Assembly: GCA_025352065.1 (NCBI GenBank)
Contig: JANXUC010000067.1
Location: 1 to 32,703, forward strand
DNA: 32,703 bases
Direction: 5' to 3'
From: Acidobacteriaceae bacterium
GTDB lineage: Bacteria > Acidobacteriota > Terriglobia > Terriglobales > Acidobacteriaceae
Shown: in pieces, positions 23,561 to 31,730 of the stretch
Layout: each line of letters opens with the position of its first letter
Position numbering within the stretch: position 1 is the first letter of the stretch
Notes under the pieces: model-generated
What the model saw: only the letters and a program-made list of their open reading frames with translations
Database searches by the model: none
Told to the model about the DNA's origin: nothing
Made by a program: the position numbers and the translations under genes

Positions 23561-24058
23561 ATGCCGGATAACAGTTTTGACATCGTAAGCAAGTCGGATT
23601 TGCAGGAAGTGAACAACGCGATTCAGCAGGCGATGAAGGAAGTCACCACACGCTTCGATTTGAAGGATTCCAAATCGTCGATTGAATTCGACGGCAAGGA
23701 ACTGATCACGATGCAATCCGCCGACGAATACAGGCTCAAGGCGGTGAATGATATCTTGCAGCAGAAGTTGCACAAGCGCGGTATTTCACTGAAGAGCCTT
23801 ACCTACGGCACTTTGGAACCTGCCGCGAGCGCAACGGTCCGCCAGAAGATAACGTTGCAACAAGGCGTTCCGGTCGAGAAGGCGAAAGAGATCGTGAAGT
23901 TCATCAAGGACTCAAAACACAAGGTGCAAGGCTCCATTCAGGGCGACTTGGTTCGTGTAAGCGGCAAGGATCGTGACACGCTGCAAGCCATCATTGCGGC
24001 GGTGCGACAGAAAGATTTTGGCATCGACTTGCAGTTTATTAATTTCCGAAGCAACTAA
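23561..24058 (+). CDS. YajQ-family nucleotide/cyclic-di-GMP-binding protein
   Basis: The 165-residue protein belongs to the YajQ family: it begins MPDNSFDIVSKSDLQEVNNAIQQA and has TRFDLKDSKSSIEFDGKELI, GTLEPAASATVRQKITLQQG and a C-terminus ending GIDLQFINFR. Family members have two ferredoxin-like domains. Some bind cyclic di-GMP or nucleotides, and others affect phage or RNA processes, but the role here is not shown by sequence. AAGGA about ten bases upstream supports the ATG. It lies between tatD and a polyprenyl synthetase in the same orientation. Confidence 0.95.
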   Translation: MPDNSFDIVSKSDLQEVNNAIQQAMKEVTTRFDLKDSKSSIEFDGKELITMQSADEYRLKAVNDILQQKLHKRGISLKSLTYGTLEPAASATVRQKITLQQGVPVEKAKEIVKFIKDSKHKVQGSIQGDLVRVSGKDRDTLQAIIAAVRQKDFGIDLQFINFRSN

Positions 24059-24101
24059 TGCTGGACATATCTAATTCTCGGAGCACCGAAATCCGGCCCT
24101 A

Positions 24102-25091
24102 GTGAGCACACCCACCGTCATTATCGGGAAAGAAGTTTTCGAACTGCTGCGGGATGACCTCGCCGCGATTGAGCGAGAGTTTGGGCGCGACACCGTCTCG
24201 AATGTGGCCGCCATCACGGAAATTGGCGAATACCTGCGCGGCGGCGGTGGCAAGCGGATTCGTCCCGCGGTACTGCTACTTTCCTCGAAACTCTTCAACT
24301 ATGAAGGTCGCGGTGCGGTACGTCTCGGCGCTGTGATGGAGATTATCCACACCGCTACCTTGGTTCATGACGACATCATCGACGAGGCACAAACCCGCCG
24401 CGGACGTCCCGCCGCCAACACGCAATGGGGAAACTCGAAATGCGTGCTGGCTGGCGATTGGCTTTACATGCAGTCGTTTCGCATCGCCTTGCAGGAACGT
24501 AATCTAAGAATTCTCGACGCCCTGATCGAGTTGACCCAACAGATGGTCGAGGGCGAGCTTCTGCAAATGGAAAAGCTCGGCAAGTGCATTTCGCAGGAAG
24601 AGCACTTCGACCTCATTTACCGCAAGACAGCGTGCCTGTTCTCAGTTTGCATGCGCATGGGAGCAATTCTTGGCAATGCCTCGCCGCAGGACGAAGAAAA
24701 GGTTGCACAATATGGACGCGATTTGGGCATGGCGTTCCAAATTGTCGATGACGTTCTCGATCTGACCGCCTCCGAAAGCGTGCTGGGCAAGCCCGTTGCC
24801 AGCGATCTGCGCGAAGGCAAGGCAACGATGGCCGTGATTCACGCGCTGGAACGCTGCTCGCCAGAAGAGCACGCACGCATCGAATCAGTGCTAAGAAACC
24901 GCGCCTTCAACGGCGTAACCCACGAACAGATTCTTGAAATTCTGAACAAATACGGTTCCATCGACACCGCCCACAGCCGCGCGGCTGAATACGCCGAGTC
25001 AGCCCGCAAGGCCATCTGCACGTTCCCGGACTCGGAGATTAAGCGCGCGCTGCTCTGGGCTCCCGACTTCGTCGTTTCGCGAGAGAAGTAG
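24102..25091 (+). CDS. Polyprenyl (isoprenoid) diphosphate synthase
   Basis: The 329-residue all-trans prenyltransferase has the first aspartate-rich motif DDIID (90-94) in LVHDDIIDEAQTRRG and the second motif DDVLD (216-220) in FQIVDDVLDLT, plus GKRIRP (50-55) and YRKTACLFS (173-181). Such enzymes add isopentenyl units to an allylic diphosphate; in this size class the product is usually the side chain of menaquinone or ubiquinone. Chain length is not settled: the residues before DDxxD are IIHTATLVH, and the absence of bulky aromatics there points to a long chain. It starts at GTG 24102, 43 bases after the YajQ-family gene, without a strong ribosome site. Confidence 0.93.
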   Translation: MSTPTVIIGKEVFELLRDDLAAIEREFGRDTVSNVAAITEIGEYLRGGGGKRIRPAVLLLSSKLFNYEGRGAVRLGAVMEIIHTATLVHDDIIDEAQTRRGRPAANTQWGNSKCVLAGDWLYMQSFRIALQERNLRILDALIELTQQMVEGELLQMEKLGKCISQEEHFDLIYRKTACLFSVCMRMGAILGNASPQDEEKVAQYGRDLGMAFQIVDDVLDLTASESVLGKPVASDLREGKATMAVIHALERCSPEEHARIESVLRNRAFNGVTHEQILEILNKYGSIDTAHSRAAEYAESARKAICTFPDSEIKRALLWAPDFVVSREK

Positions 25092-25121
25092 CGCAGCACA
25101 GCTAACGCCACGCGCCGGACA

Positions 25122-25505
25122 CTAGCCCCTCTTCACCGCAATTCCCATCATTTCAAACCGCCCGTTCAGCAACAGCGGTCCCGACCCCAAAAACGCTCTC
25201 GCAGGAAATTGTCCTGAAAAGTGCGTTACATATTCCTCGTTGAACTTGTTCCACAAAGAAACATCGGGACAGAACACCTGCACCCAAACCAGGTCGTTCA
25301 TCGTCATGCCGCTCTGGGCCAGAACGTCCTCAAACCCCGCAAACAGCAGTTCCAATTCGCGCTCGATTTCTTTGGCAGCCACGCCGGTGTCCGGGTCAAT
25401 TCCAATTCGCCCCGAAACATATAGCGTGTCATTCACCAGCACCGCATCGCTAAACGGCAGGTTCGGACGCCTTACCCCCAAGTTGATGTATTCACGTTTT
25501 GCCAC
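25122..25505 (-). CDS. RidA/YjgF-family protein
   Basis: The 127-residue protein has the RidA fold pattern: NLPFSDAVLVNDTLYVSGRIGIDPDTG, then ELELLFAGFEDVLAQSGMTMNDLVWVQVFCPDVSLWNKFNEEY, and PARAFLGSGPLLLNGRFEMMGIAV. Family members are trimeric and deaminate reactive enamine or imine intermediates. The arginine in PARAF matches the family's active-site arginine, while the usual acidic residue in the closing VEIEAIA segment reads FEMMGIAV. It may thus belong to a side subgroup, so the substrate is open. It starts at GTG 25505 with a strong GGAGG. It is convergent with the polyprenyl synthetase and divergent from the DedA-rhodanese gene. Confidence 0.9.
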   Translation of the reverse strand: MAKREYINLGVRRPNLPFSDAVLVNDTLYVSGRIGIDPDTGVAAKEIERELELLFAGFEDVLAQSGMTMNDLVWVQVFCPDVSLWNKFNEEYVTHFSGQFPARAFLGSGPLLLNGRFEMMGIAVKRG

Positions 25506-25565
25506 TTTTCCTCCCTCACTGCATCTATAAGACTCAGCTTTGTTTATACTGACACTTTCCCTGCC

Positions 25566-26540
25566 ATGGACCAGTTTCTCACTTTATTTGCGCGTCACGG
25601 CTACAGCTTACTGGCTTTGATAGTTTTTCTCGAAGCCGTCGGCCTACCTGTGCCCGCCGCGTTGGCACTCCTAGCGGCGGGCGCTGCGAGCTCTCTGCAC
25701 ATCATGCAGCCGCTCACTGCGGTGATGCTGGCGGTTGCCGCGATGGTCGCTGGCGACGTGCTCATGTTCTGGATCGGCCGTGTTTCGGGCTGGGTGCTCC
25801 TCGGCTTCCTTTGCCGCGTTTCCATGAATCCGGAAACTTGCATCCTCCGCTCTGCGGAATCGTTTTACAAGCGCGGCAAGGCGACCTTGCTGTTCGCAAA
25901 ATTTATTCCCGGTCTGAACACGATGGCTCCGCCGCTGGCTGGAAGTATGCGAATGCCCCCCTGGAAGTTCTTGCGCTTCGATGCGGCGGGAGCGTCTTTT
26001 TACGTTCTCGCCTACGGCGGCGCTGGCTTCTTGTTCAGCGATTTCATGCGCACGATTACCAACGGACTGGCAGTTGCGTCGCACACCTTCACGATTCTGC
26101 TCTTGATCGGTGCGTTCGCGTATCTTGCTTACCGCATCTGGGCCTATCGCAAACAGCGGATATATCGTGTCGCTCCGCGCGTCGCAGTCAAAGAGCTTTT
26201 TGAACTTTCGCAAGCGGAAGAAGAACGCGAGCGTATCCTGATTGCGGACGTACGCAGCCACGGATACTACGATTCCGGCGCACAGCGAATTCACGGCTCC
26301 ATTCGTATCGAACCCAACAATCTGGACAGCGAAGCCGCGAATCTGCCTCGCGATAAGCACATCTACCTCTACTGTACTTGACAGCGCGAGGCCACCAGCG
26401 CCCGTGTGGCGCACTTACTTCGCGAACGAGGATTCAACGCGTTCTACATTGTCGGCGGATTGGAGGCCTGGCGGAAAGCTGGGTACCCACTGGAATCCGC
26501 GCCGCATGACGATCTGGTAAAGCTACCGACATTTGCTTAA
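25566..26540 (+). CDS. DedA-family membrane protein fused to a rhodanese domain, with in-frame TGA at the catalytic cysteine position (candidate selenoprotein)
   Basis: Residues 1-205 are a DedA-family membrane protein with multiple membrane segments (ALIVFLEAVGLPVPAALALLAAG at the start, FAKFIPGLNTMAPPLAGSMRMP in the middle). After a charged linker, a rhodanese domain begins near residue 215 (ILIADVRSHGYYDSGAQRIHGSIRI). The frame reaches LYCT followed by TGA at 26379-26381, codon 272, then continues without interruption through QREATSARVAHLLRERGF and YIVGGLEAWRKAGYPLE to TAA. By the loop pattern C-x5-S-A the TGA replaces the sulfur-carrying catalytic cysteine. Two readings remain: selenocysteine insertion, giving 324 residues, or a nonsense mutation, giving a 271-residue protein without a working rhodanese. 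The intact downstream frame and exact position favour the first. A TATACT at 25545-25550 may be its -10. Confidence 0.7.
26391..26410 (+). promoter_or_regulatory. Hairpin just after the TGA, possible bacterial SECIS
   Basis: Nine bases after the TGA, GCCAC (26391-26395) can pair with GTGGC (26406-26410) around a 10-base loop CAGCGCCCGT. The spacing from UGA to the loop (about 14 bases) is near that of bacterial selenocysteine-insertion elements. The stem is short and the region is GC-rich, so chance pairing is quite possible. Confidence 0.35.
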
Positions 26541-26562
26541 GGCGATAGTGAAAAATAGACTT

Positions 26563-26646
26563 GTCATTCCGAGCACAGCGAGGAATCCCTTTATTTGCTG
26601 AAGACTTTCGGGTGGGGCAGGGATTCCTCGCTGTGAGCGGAATGAC
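26563..26646. repeat. Long inverted repeat, family A, copy 2
   Basis: Arms at 26563-26590 and 26619-26646 are 28 bases each and match as reverse complements at 26 positions. The left arm (GTCATTCCGAGCACAGCG...) differs from the copy at 7991 at three positions, and the 28-base centre is unrelated. It lies 22 bases after the DedA-rhodanese stop and 20 before the next start. Confidence 0.85.
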
Positions 26647-26666
26647 AAGGGCGATTATTGCTTGCT

Positions 26667-27233
26667 ATGAAAGAAAATCAAGAAATCGAGATCAAATTTC
26701 GCATCGAAGATTTAAAGCGTCTGCAGCGCAAGCTCCGTGCCGCCGGGTTTCGTTGCATTACACCGCGCACCCACGAACTGAATACTCTTTATGACCTGCC
26801 AGGCCAAATCCTTCGCAAGCGCGGCGATCTCCTCCGTCTGCGCAAATACGGAAATATATGGACTCTCACGCACAAGAACAAAGGTCGCACCGGACGCCAC
26901 AAAGCCCGCACGGAATACGAAACGCAAGCTTCCGACGGCCCGAAAATGGCTCTGATTCTCGAGTCTCTGGGCTATCGCACAAGCTTCGTCTACGAAAAGT
27001 TCCGCGCTGAATGGACCGACGGAACGGGGCACGTAGTGATCGACGAAACTCCCATCGGCAACATCGGAGAAATCGAAGGGTCCTCACGATGGATCGACGC
27101 CGCCGCAGGACAACTCGGCATCACGCCGGGCCAATACATCACGCAGTCCTACACCGAAATGTTCTTTGCCTGGAAGAAAGCAACGAAAAGCGCCGCTAAG
27201 GAAATGACTTTCGTGGCACTATCGAAGAAATAA
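26667..27233 (+). CDS. CYTH-domain (class IV adenylate cyclase-like) protein
   Basis: The 188-residue protein begins MKENQEIEIKFRI, the E-x-E-x-K motif that opens the CYTH tunnel fold. It continues with HELNTLYDLPGQILRKRGDLLRLRKYGNIWTLTHKNKG, where the R-L-R and T-x-K residues bind triphosphate. EYET (residues 89-92), EKFRAEW and a final EIEGSSRWID follow. CYTH proteins include class IV adenylate cyclases, thiamine triphosphatases and inorganic triphosphatases; the sequence alone does not choose between them. The ATG at 26667 is preferred over the upstream TTG because the fold's first strand starts right after it. It follows the family A repeat. Confidence 0.88.
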   Translation: MKENQEIEIKFRIEDLKRLQRKLRAAGFRCITPRTHELNTLYDLPGQILRKRGDLLRLRKYGNIWTLTHKNKGRTGRHKARTEYETQASDGPKMALILESLGYRTSFVYEKFRAEWTDGTGHVVIDETPIGNIGEIEGSSRWIDAAAGQLGITPGQYITQSYTEMFFAWKKATKSAAKEMTFVALSKK

Positions 27234-27280
27234 GACTTCAGCAGAGGGATGGATTGCTAGATCCGAGAACAAGGACACCC

Positions 27281-27736
27281 ATGCGTAGACGCTTACTGAG
27301 CACCATTGCGTTAATGACTATGTCTGCGAGTTGTGCCGTCGGACAGAGCGTCCCTTGCTCCGCCACAGACAGTAAGAACGCGCTGGACCAAGCGGACAGA
27401 CTGCGAACCTGGCAAACTCTCTACCGAACCTACAAGCGATACGACCAATGCGACGACGGCGGCATCGGGGAGGGTTTTAGTGAGTCCGTAGCACGGATAC
27501 TCGCAGACCACTGGCGCACTCTGCCACAGTTGTCCTCTTTGGTGAAGCGAGATGCTGGATTCCGTCGTTTCGTGCTGCGCCACATCGATGCCACGCTCAA
27601 CCCTGATGACGTTAACAAGATCATCTCGAAAGCAAATGCGAGCTGTCCCGTTGGTCTAGGGTCGTTGTGCAACGACATCAAAAAAAACGCGGCGATAGCT
27701 CTGAAAGAAGGCGGCGACGACAATCCAAAGAAGTAA
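27281..27736 (+). CDS. Secreted protein of unknown function, 151 aa
   Basis: The ATG at 27281, with AAGGA five to ten bases before it, gives a signal peptide (MRRRLLSTIALMTMSASCAVGQ). The mature protein is mostly helical by appearance, with RLRTWQTLYRTYKRYDQCDDGGIGEGFSESVARILADHW and DAGFRRFVLRHIDATLNPDD, and ends with a cysteine pair (SCPVGLGSLC). I do not recognise a domain. The cysteines suggest a periplasmic disulphide. The 'YRTYKRYDQCDDGGIGEGFS' segment resembles other small exported acidobacterial proteins I know only as hypotheticals. Confidence 0.7.
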   Translation: MRRRLLSTIALMTMSASCAVGQSVPCSATDSKNALDQADRLRTWQTLYRTYKRYDQCDDGGIGEGFSESVARILADHWRTLPQLSSLVKRDAGFRRFVLRHIDATLNPDDVNKIISKANASCPVGLGSLCNDIKKNAAIALKEGGDDNPKK

Positions 27737-27750
27737 ATCAAGCTGGAGCC

Positions 27751-29961
27751 CTAGTACTCCGCCAACGCCAGCATAGCCTTGTAAATGTCATCAGGCTGCG
27801 GCAGGATTTCATCTTCAAGCAGCGGCTGGTACGCCACAAATGTGTCGGTAGCGGCTACGCGGCGGACCGGAGCATCCAAGCTTTCAAAAAGCTCGTCTGC
27901 AATCCGAGCGGCGATTTCCGCGCCATAACCCCAACTCAGGCAGTCTTCATACGCGACCAAAACGCGGCTCGTCTTTCCGACCGACGCCTTAATGCTGTCC
28001 CAGTCATAGGGACTCAAGGAGCGAAGATCTAGCAACTCGGCGTGGATTCCGTGATCACGTTCCAGTTTGTTAATAGCCTGCAACGCGCGAGGAACGACAG
28101 CACCATAGGTGATGACCGTAAGATCGTCACCAGCATGCACGATCCGCGCTTTACCAAACGGAATCGTAAAATCAGCCCCTGGATAGGATGCTCGACCGAA
28201 CGTTTCGCGATACAGCCGCTTATGTTCCAGGAAAAGTACAGGATCGTCACAGCGAATTGCCGTACGCAACAACCCAGCCGCATCCAGGGCGTTCGACGGA
28301 AAAATCACACGTAGCCCCGGCGTGTGCGTGAAAATGCTTTCTCCGCACTGCGAATGATAGACGGCGCCGCCGGTCAGATATCCCCCGATTGCCACACGCA
28401 CGACCAGCGGGCAGGAGTACGCATTCGACGAGCGCCAGCGCATCACGGAAAGCTCATTCCTCAACTGCATCATCGCGGGCCAGATATAGTCGAAGAACTG
28501 AATCTCAACCACCGGCTTCAATCCTCGCGTAGCCATGCCAATCGCGCGTCCAACAATATTTGCCTCAGCCAACGGTGAATTAAACACGCGGTCAGGGCCA
28601 AATTCCATCTGTAAACCGGAAGTTAGCTTGAAGACTCCGCCCTTCCCTTTCACCAGCTTCTTCTCCAAATATTCTTCGCGACTGCAATCCGCCACGTCTT
28701 CACCGAAAACGAGAATGCGCTCGTCGTGCTTCATCTCATCGCGCAGCGTGTGCGTGATCAGGTCCGCCATGGTCTTAGGAATGGCGTGCTTCTTGGAAAC
28801 TTCATCAGTACCCGTGCGCGCCGCTTGCGGTTGCGTGTCAAATTCGGAAGACTGCGGATCCAGATCCGGCGAATACACCCACTGATAGATCGAATCCAGC
28901 TTCGGCAGCGGCGCCGCCAGTGCGCGATCGGCGGCATTCTTGATATCAGCGTCCACTTCTTTCTCGATGGAATCAACGCCCGCTTCGTCCAAAATCCCTT
29001 CCGCTAGCAAAAACTGGCGATGTTTCGTCAGAGGATCACGATTGACTTCGTCCAGCAATTCAGGAGCGGCGCGGTAGGCTTTTTCGTCATCGGAAAGCGA
29101 GTGCGAATAAGGACGGGTCACGTGTCCATGCAGGAATGCCGGCCCGTGCCCGGCACGGATGTAGTCCACCCCACGGCGCATCGCGCCATAGCTGGCTACA
29201 ACGTCGGTCCCATCAAACTCATCAAAATGGAAATTCGGGAAATTGGCGACTAGCTTCGAAATACTTCCGCCCGCCGTTTGCACTTCGATCGGAACAGAAA
29301 TCGCGTATTCGTTGTCCTGCACGCAAATCAACAGCGGCAGCTTCAGATTCGCGGCCGTGTTCATGGACTCCCAGAATTCTCCCTGACTCGTCGTGCCATC
29401 GCCGAGCGAAACGTAAGTGACCTCATCGCCATGAAACATTACATCTTTGAATTCGCGATAGTCCCCTTCCACCTTCTTTGCCGAGTCTTTGAACTCGCCG
29501 TAATAGCGACCAGCTTCCGCGCATCCAACCGCCTGCAGCACCTGCGTACCTGTGCAAGAAGATTGCGAAACCACATTCAAATGTTTGAAGGCCCAATGCG
29601 ACGGCATCTGCCGCCCGCCGGAACCGGGATCATCCGCCGCACCCACCGACCCCAACAGCATTTCGTAAGGCGTTGCGCCCAGCGCCAGGCACAATCCGCG
29701 GTCCCGATAGTAGGGGTAAAACCAGTCGTAAGCCGGCTTCATAGCAAAGGCCGCCGCTACGCTCAGGGCCTCATGCCCCGCGCCGGATATCTGAAAAAAC
29801 ACTTTTTGCTGCCGTTTTAGCAGAATCTCGCGATCATCCACGCGCCGCGACATATACATATAGCGGTACGCCTCAATCAGTCGCTGCGGGGTCAGCCCCT
29901 GATACGTTTTTCCCTCGACCGCCACAGGCTTTGCAGCGGTTTCAAGCTTGGTTACGCCCAT
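27751..29961 (-). CDS. 2-oxoacid dehydrogenase E1 component, fused alpha and beta subunits
   Basis: The protein decarboxylates a 2-oxo acid with thiamine diphosphate and passes the acyl group to an E2 lipoyl protein. Residues 1-370 are an E1-alpha subunit, with GAGHEAL (60-66), [11 protein letters not shown] (79-89), and the thiamine-diphosphate motif GDG...N from G187 to N217. After a linker (about 370-405), residues 405-736 are an E1-beta subunit ([53 protein letters not shown]). Both subunits are separate in most bacteria. The family includes branched-chain, acetoin and pyruvate enzymes, and the fused form in this group is most often annotated as branched-chain 2-oxoacid E1. No E2 or E3 gene is in the window. 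GGAG lies six bases before the ATG at 29961. Confidence 0.94.
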   Translation of the reverse strand: MGVTKLETAAKPVAVEGKTYQGLTPQRLIEAYRYMYMSRRVDDREILLKRQQKVFFQISGAGHEALSVAAAFAMKPAYDWFYPYYRDRGLCLALGATPYEMLLGSVGAADDPGSGGRQMPSHWAFKHLNVVSQSSCTGTQVLQAVGCAEAGRYYGEFKDSAKKVEGDYREFKDVMFHGDEVTYVSLGDGTTSQGEFWESMNTAANLKLPLLICVQDNEYAISVPIEVQTAGGSISKLVANFPNFHFDEFDGTDVVASYGAMRRGVDYIRAGHGPAFLHGHVTRPYSHSLSDDEKAYRAAPELLDEVNRDPLTKHRQFLLAEGILDEAGVDSIEKEVDADIKNAADRALAAPLPKLDSIYQWVYSPDLDPQSSEFDTQPQAARTGTDEVSKKHAIPKTMADLITHTLRDEMKHDERILVFGEDVADCSREEYLEKKLVKGKGGVFKLTSGLQMEFGPDRVFNSPLAEANIVGRAIGMATRGLKPVVEIQFFDYIWPAMMQLRNELSVMRWRSSNAYSCPLVVRVAIGGYLTGGAVYHSQCGESIFTHTPGLRVIFPSNALDAAGLLRTAIRCDDPVLFLEHKRLYRETFGRASYPGADFTIPFGKARIVHAGDDLTVITYGAVVPRALQAINKLERDHGIHAELLDLRSLSPYDWDSIKASVGKTSRVLVAYEDCLSWGYGAEIAARIADELFESLDAPVRRVAATDTFVAYQPLLEDEILPQPDDIYKAMLALAEY

Positions 29962-30084
29962 TCACTTCTCCGCTTACGCAGACATAATTGCAAACTAGTC
30001 ATTGTAAATCCTACGCCTCGCTTGCGAATATACTGGGAGTTCCTAATTTCACTTTGGTACTCAGAAAGCGCCCGACCGTCCGGA

Positions 30085-30780
30085 ATGCACATTCGCCGCC
30101 CGATTCCCGCCCACCAGATCAAGCTCCTGATTTTCGATCTTGACGGCACTTTGATTGATTCCCGCCAGGATCTAGCCAACTCTGTCAATGCCGCGCTGCG
30201 TTTTCTCGGACGCAAGGAACTGCCATTAAATCTAATCGCATCCATGGTCGGCGATGGAGCTCCAGTTCTTATCAACCGGGCGCTGGGTGAAAACGCCGAC
30301 GCGGCAGAAGTCCGGCGCGGCTTGGAATTCTTCCTCAACTACTATCGAGAACACAAGCTCGACTACACGCATTTGTACGATGGTATTCCCGAAGCGCTCG
30401 ACGCAATGCAAGGGGCAAACGGGACGCAGCGGACCATGTCCGTACTCACTAACAAGCCAGTGGTTCCCTCGCGTGCGATTGTGGATGCCTTAGGAATCGC
30501 ATCAAGATTTGTCAGTGTCTACGGCGGCAATAGTTTTGCAACCAAGAAGCCCGACCCGCTTGGCCTCGCCACGATTCTCTCGGAAACAGGCGTGCTGCCC
30601 GAGGAAGCCATCATGATTGGCGACTCCCACGTAGACGTCCAAACCGGTCGCAACGCGGGCACTTGGACCTGTGGCGTCACCTACGGCTTCTCGCCAGACT
30701 CGCTGCGGGAAGTACCGCCCGACATTCTTTTCGACACGCCACAAGAACTGGCGACACTGCTGGAACCTGAGACCCTCTGA
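30085..30780 (+). CDS. Phosphoglycolate phosphatase-like HAD hydrolase
   Basis: The 231-residue HAD enzyme has motif I DLDGT with nucleophile D18 and D20 (LLIFDLDGTLIDS), motif II TNKP (VLTNKP), motif III lysine in ATKKPDP, and motif IV GDSHVD (MIGDSHVDVQTGRNAG). A helical cap (about 30-90) holds DLANSVNAALRFLGRKELP, the arrangement of Gph-type phosphoglycolate phosphatases that remove phosphate from 2-phosphoglycolate. Other small phosphate substrates are possible. The ATG at 30085 is a moderate choice; an upstream frame to 30022 lacks a ribosome site. The next gene starts four bases after the stop. Confidence 0.9.
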   Translation: MHIRRPIPAHQIKLLIFDLDGTLIDSRQDLANSVNAALRFLGRKELPLNLIASMVGDGAPVLINRALGENADAAEVRRGLEFFLNYYREHKLDYTHLYDGIPEALDAMQGANGTQRTMSVLTNKPVVPSRAIVDALGIASRFVSVYGGNSFATKKPDPLGLATILSETGVLPEEAIMIGDSHVDVQTGRNAGTWTCGVTYGFSPDSLREVPPDILFDTPQELATLLEPETL

Positions 30781-30784
30781 TTCC

Positions 30785-31447
30785 ATGAAAAAACTTTTGC
30801 CTGCCAAGCCTACAAAAAACTCCACCAGCCTAGCTCTCAGCGAATTCACTCCCGCCGAGCTTCGCAAGCTCCGGAGCTTCAAGACTCCGCACGGCATCCA
30901 GACCGCACTCGACGCCATGCCCTACCACCTTGCCGACACAGCCTGGTCCCCTCGATGCGTCCTGCAGGAAAACAGTTCTCATTGCTACGAAGGCGCTCTC
31001 TTCGCCGCCGCTGCACTGCGAGCGCTAGGCTATCCTCCACTGATCTTTGATCTGGAAGCGGAACACGATACCGACCACGTCATCGCCATCTACCAGATGA
31101 ACGGGCACTGGGGTTCAATCGCAAAATCAAACTACTCCGGATGCTTTGGTCGCCAGCCCGTCTACCGCACTTTGCGCGAACTCGCCATGAGTTACTTCGA
31201 CACCTACTTCAACCTTCGCCGCGAACGCACGCTGCGAACGTTTTCTGTGCCCTTCAATCTGAAGTACTTCGATGCTCGCGTATGGATGACTACGGACGAA
31301 CCCGTCTGGTTCGTCGCCGAGCACTTATTCGAGATTCGCCATTTCCCTCTGCTGCGCAAAGGCCAGGAAAAACACATTAGGCGCGTCAACGACCGTCTGT
31401 TTCGCGCAGGATGTGTAGATCGCGCGCTGAAATCCGCCAATCGATGA
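30785..31447 (+). CDS. Conserved hypothetical, transglutaminase-like
   Basis: The 220-residue protein has a conserved core: HCYEGALFAAAALRALGYPPLIFDLEAEHDTDHVIAIYQMNGHWGSIAKSN. A cysteine at the start of a helix, then D-H-V-I-A-I-Y, then a polar residue after a glycine-turn, is the arrangement of transglutaminase and papain-like folds. I therefore infer a Cys/His active site, but no named family is certain. No signal peptide is seen. The ATG is four bases after the HAD stop, so the two are one transcript. The C-terminal third (VWMTTDEPVWFVAEHLFEI) has no match I recognise. Confidence 0.7.
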   Translation: MKKLLPAKPTKNSTSLALSEFTPAELRKLRSFKTPHGIQTALDAMPYHLADTAWSPRCVLQENSSHCYEGALFAAAALRALGYPPLIFDLEAEHDTDHVIAIYQMNGHWGSIAKSNYSGCFGRQPVYRTLRELAMSYFDTYFNLRRERTLRTFSVPFNLKYFDARVWMTTDEPVWFVAEHLFEIRHFPLLRKGQEKHIRRVNDRLFRAGCVDRALKSANR

Positions 31448-31472
31448 CTTCACCCATCAACCCAATCAACCC

Positions 31473-31634
31473 TCAGATCGCTCCGTGCTTTTCGTTATCG
31501 CTGGTAAACAATACCTTCACATCGTCAATCGTCGTCAAAACCAAAACCACGACGCTTCCCAACGCACCGAGAAAGAACATTCCTTCCAACAAGTGAACCG
31601 CCCAATTTACCAAAGTCGAAATAATTGCTTCCAT
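31473..31634 (-). CDS. Small membrane protein, 53 aa
   Basis: The minus strand encodes MEAIISTLVNWAVHLLEGM followed by FFLGALGSVVVLVLTTIDD and a short polar tail ending EKHGAI and TGA at 31475-31473. An amphipathic segment precedes one membrane helix (about residues 19-36), and a conserved-looking acidic pair follows. The pattern 'LLEGMFxxGxxGSxxVLxLTTIxD' is one I associate with small inner-membrane proteins found next to unrelated genes in Acidobacteria. AGAAGG lies directly before the ATG, closer than ideal. It is antisense to the gap between two plus-strand genes, where the plus-strand reading is low-complexity and unconvincing. Confidence 0.65.
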   Translation of the reverse strand: MEAIISTLVNWAVHLLEGMFFLGALGSVVVLVLTTIDDVKVLFTSDNEKHGAI

Positions 31635-31730
31635 CCTTCTAGCTGACCACTTTGCTTGTAAAATGTACAGAAGGAAGTCATAAAGAAAGCGTAAAGAGAC
31701 GCGCAGCTAGAGTTCGACACGACACAGGAC

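Noticed and set aside
26563-26646. Inverted repeat after the DedA-rhodanese gene considered as the SECIS element
   Set aside because: It lies about 180 bases after the TGA. Bacterial SECIS elements follow the codon directly, and the same repeat family occurs elsewhere without any TGA.
31411-31596. Plus-strand frame of 61 codons after the transglutaminase-like gene
   Set aside because: Low-complexity sequence, lying opposite the 53-residue membrane protein that looks much more like a gene.
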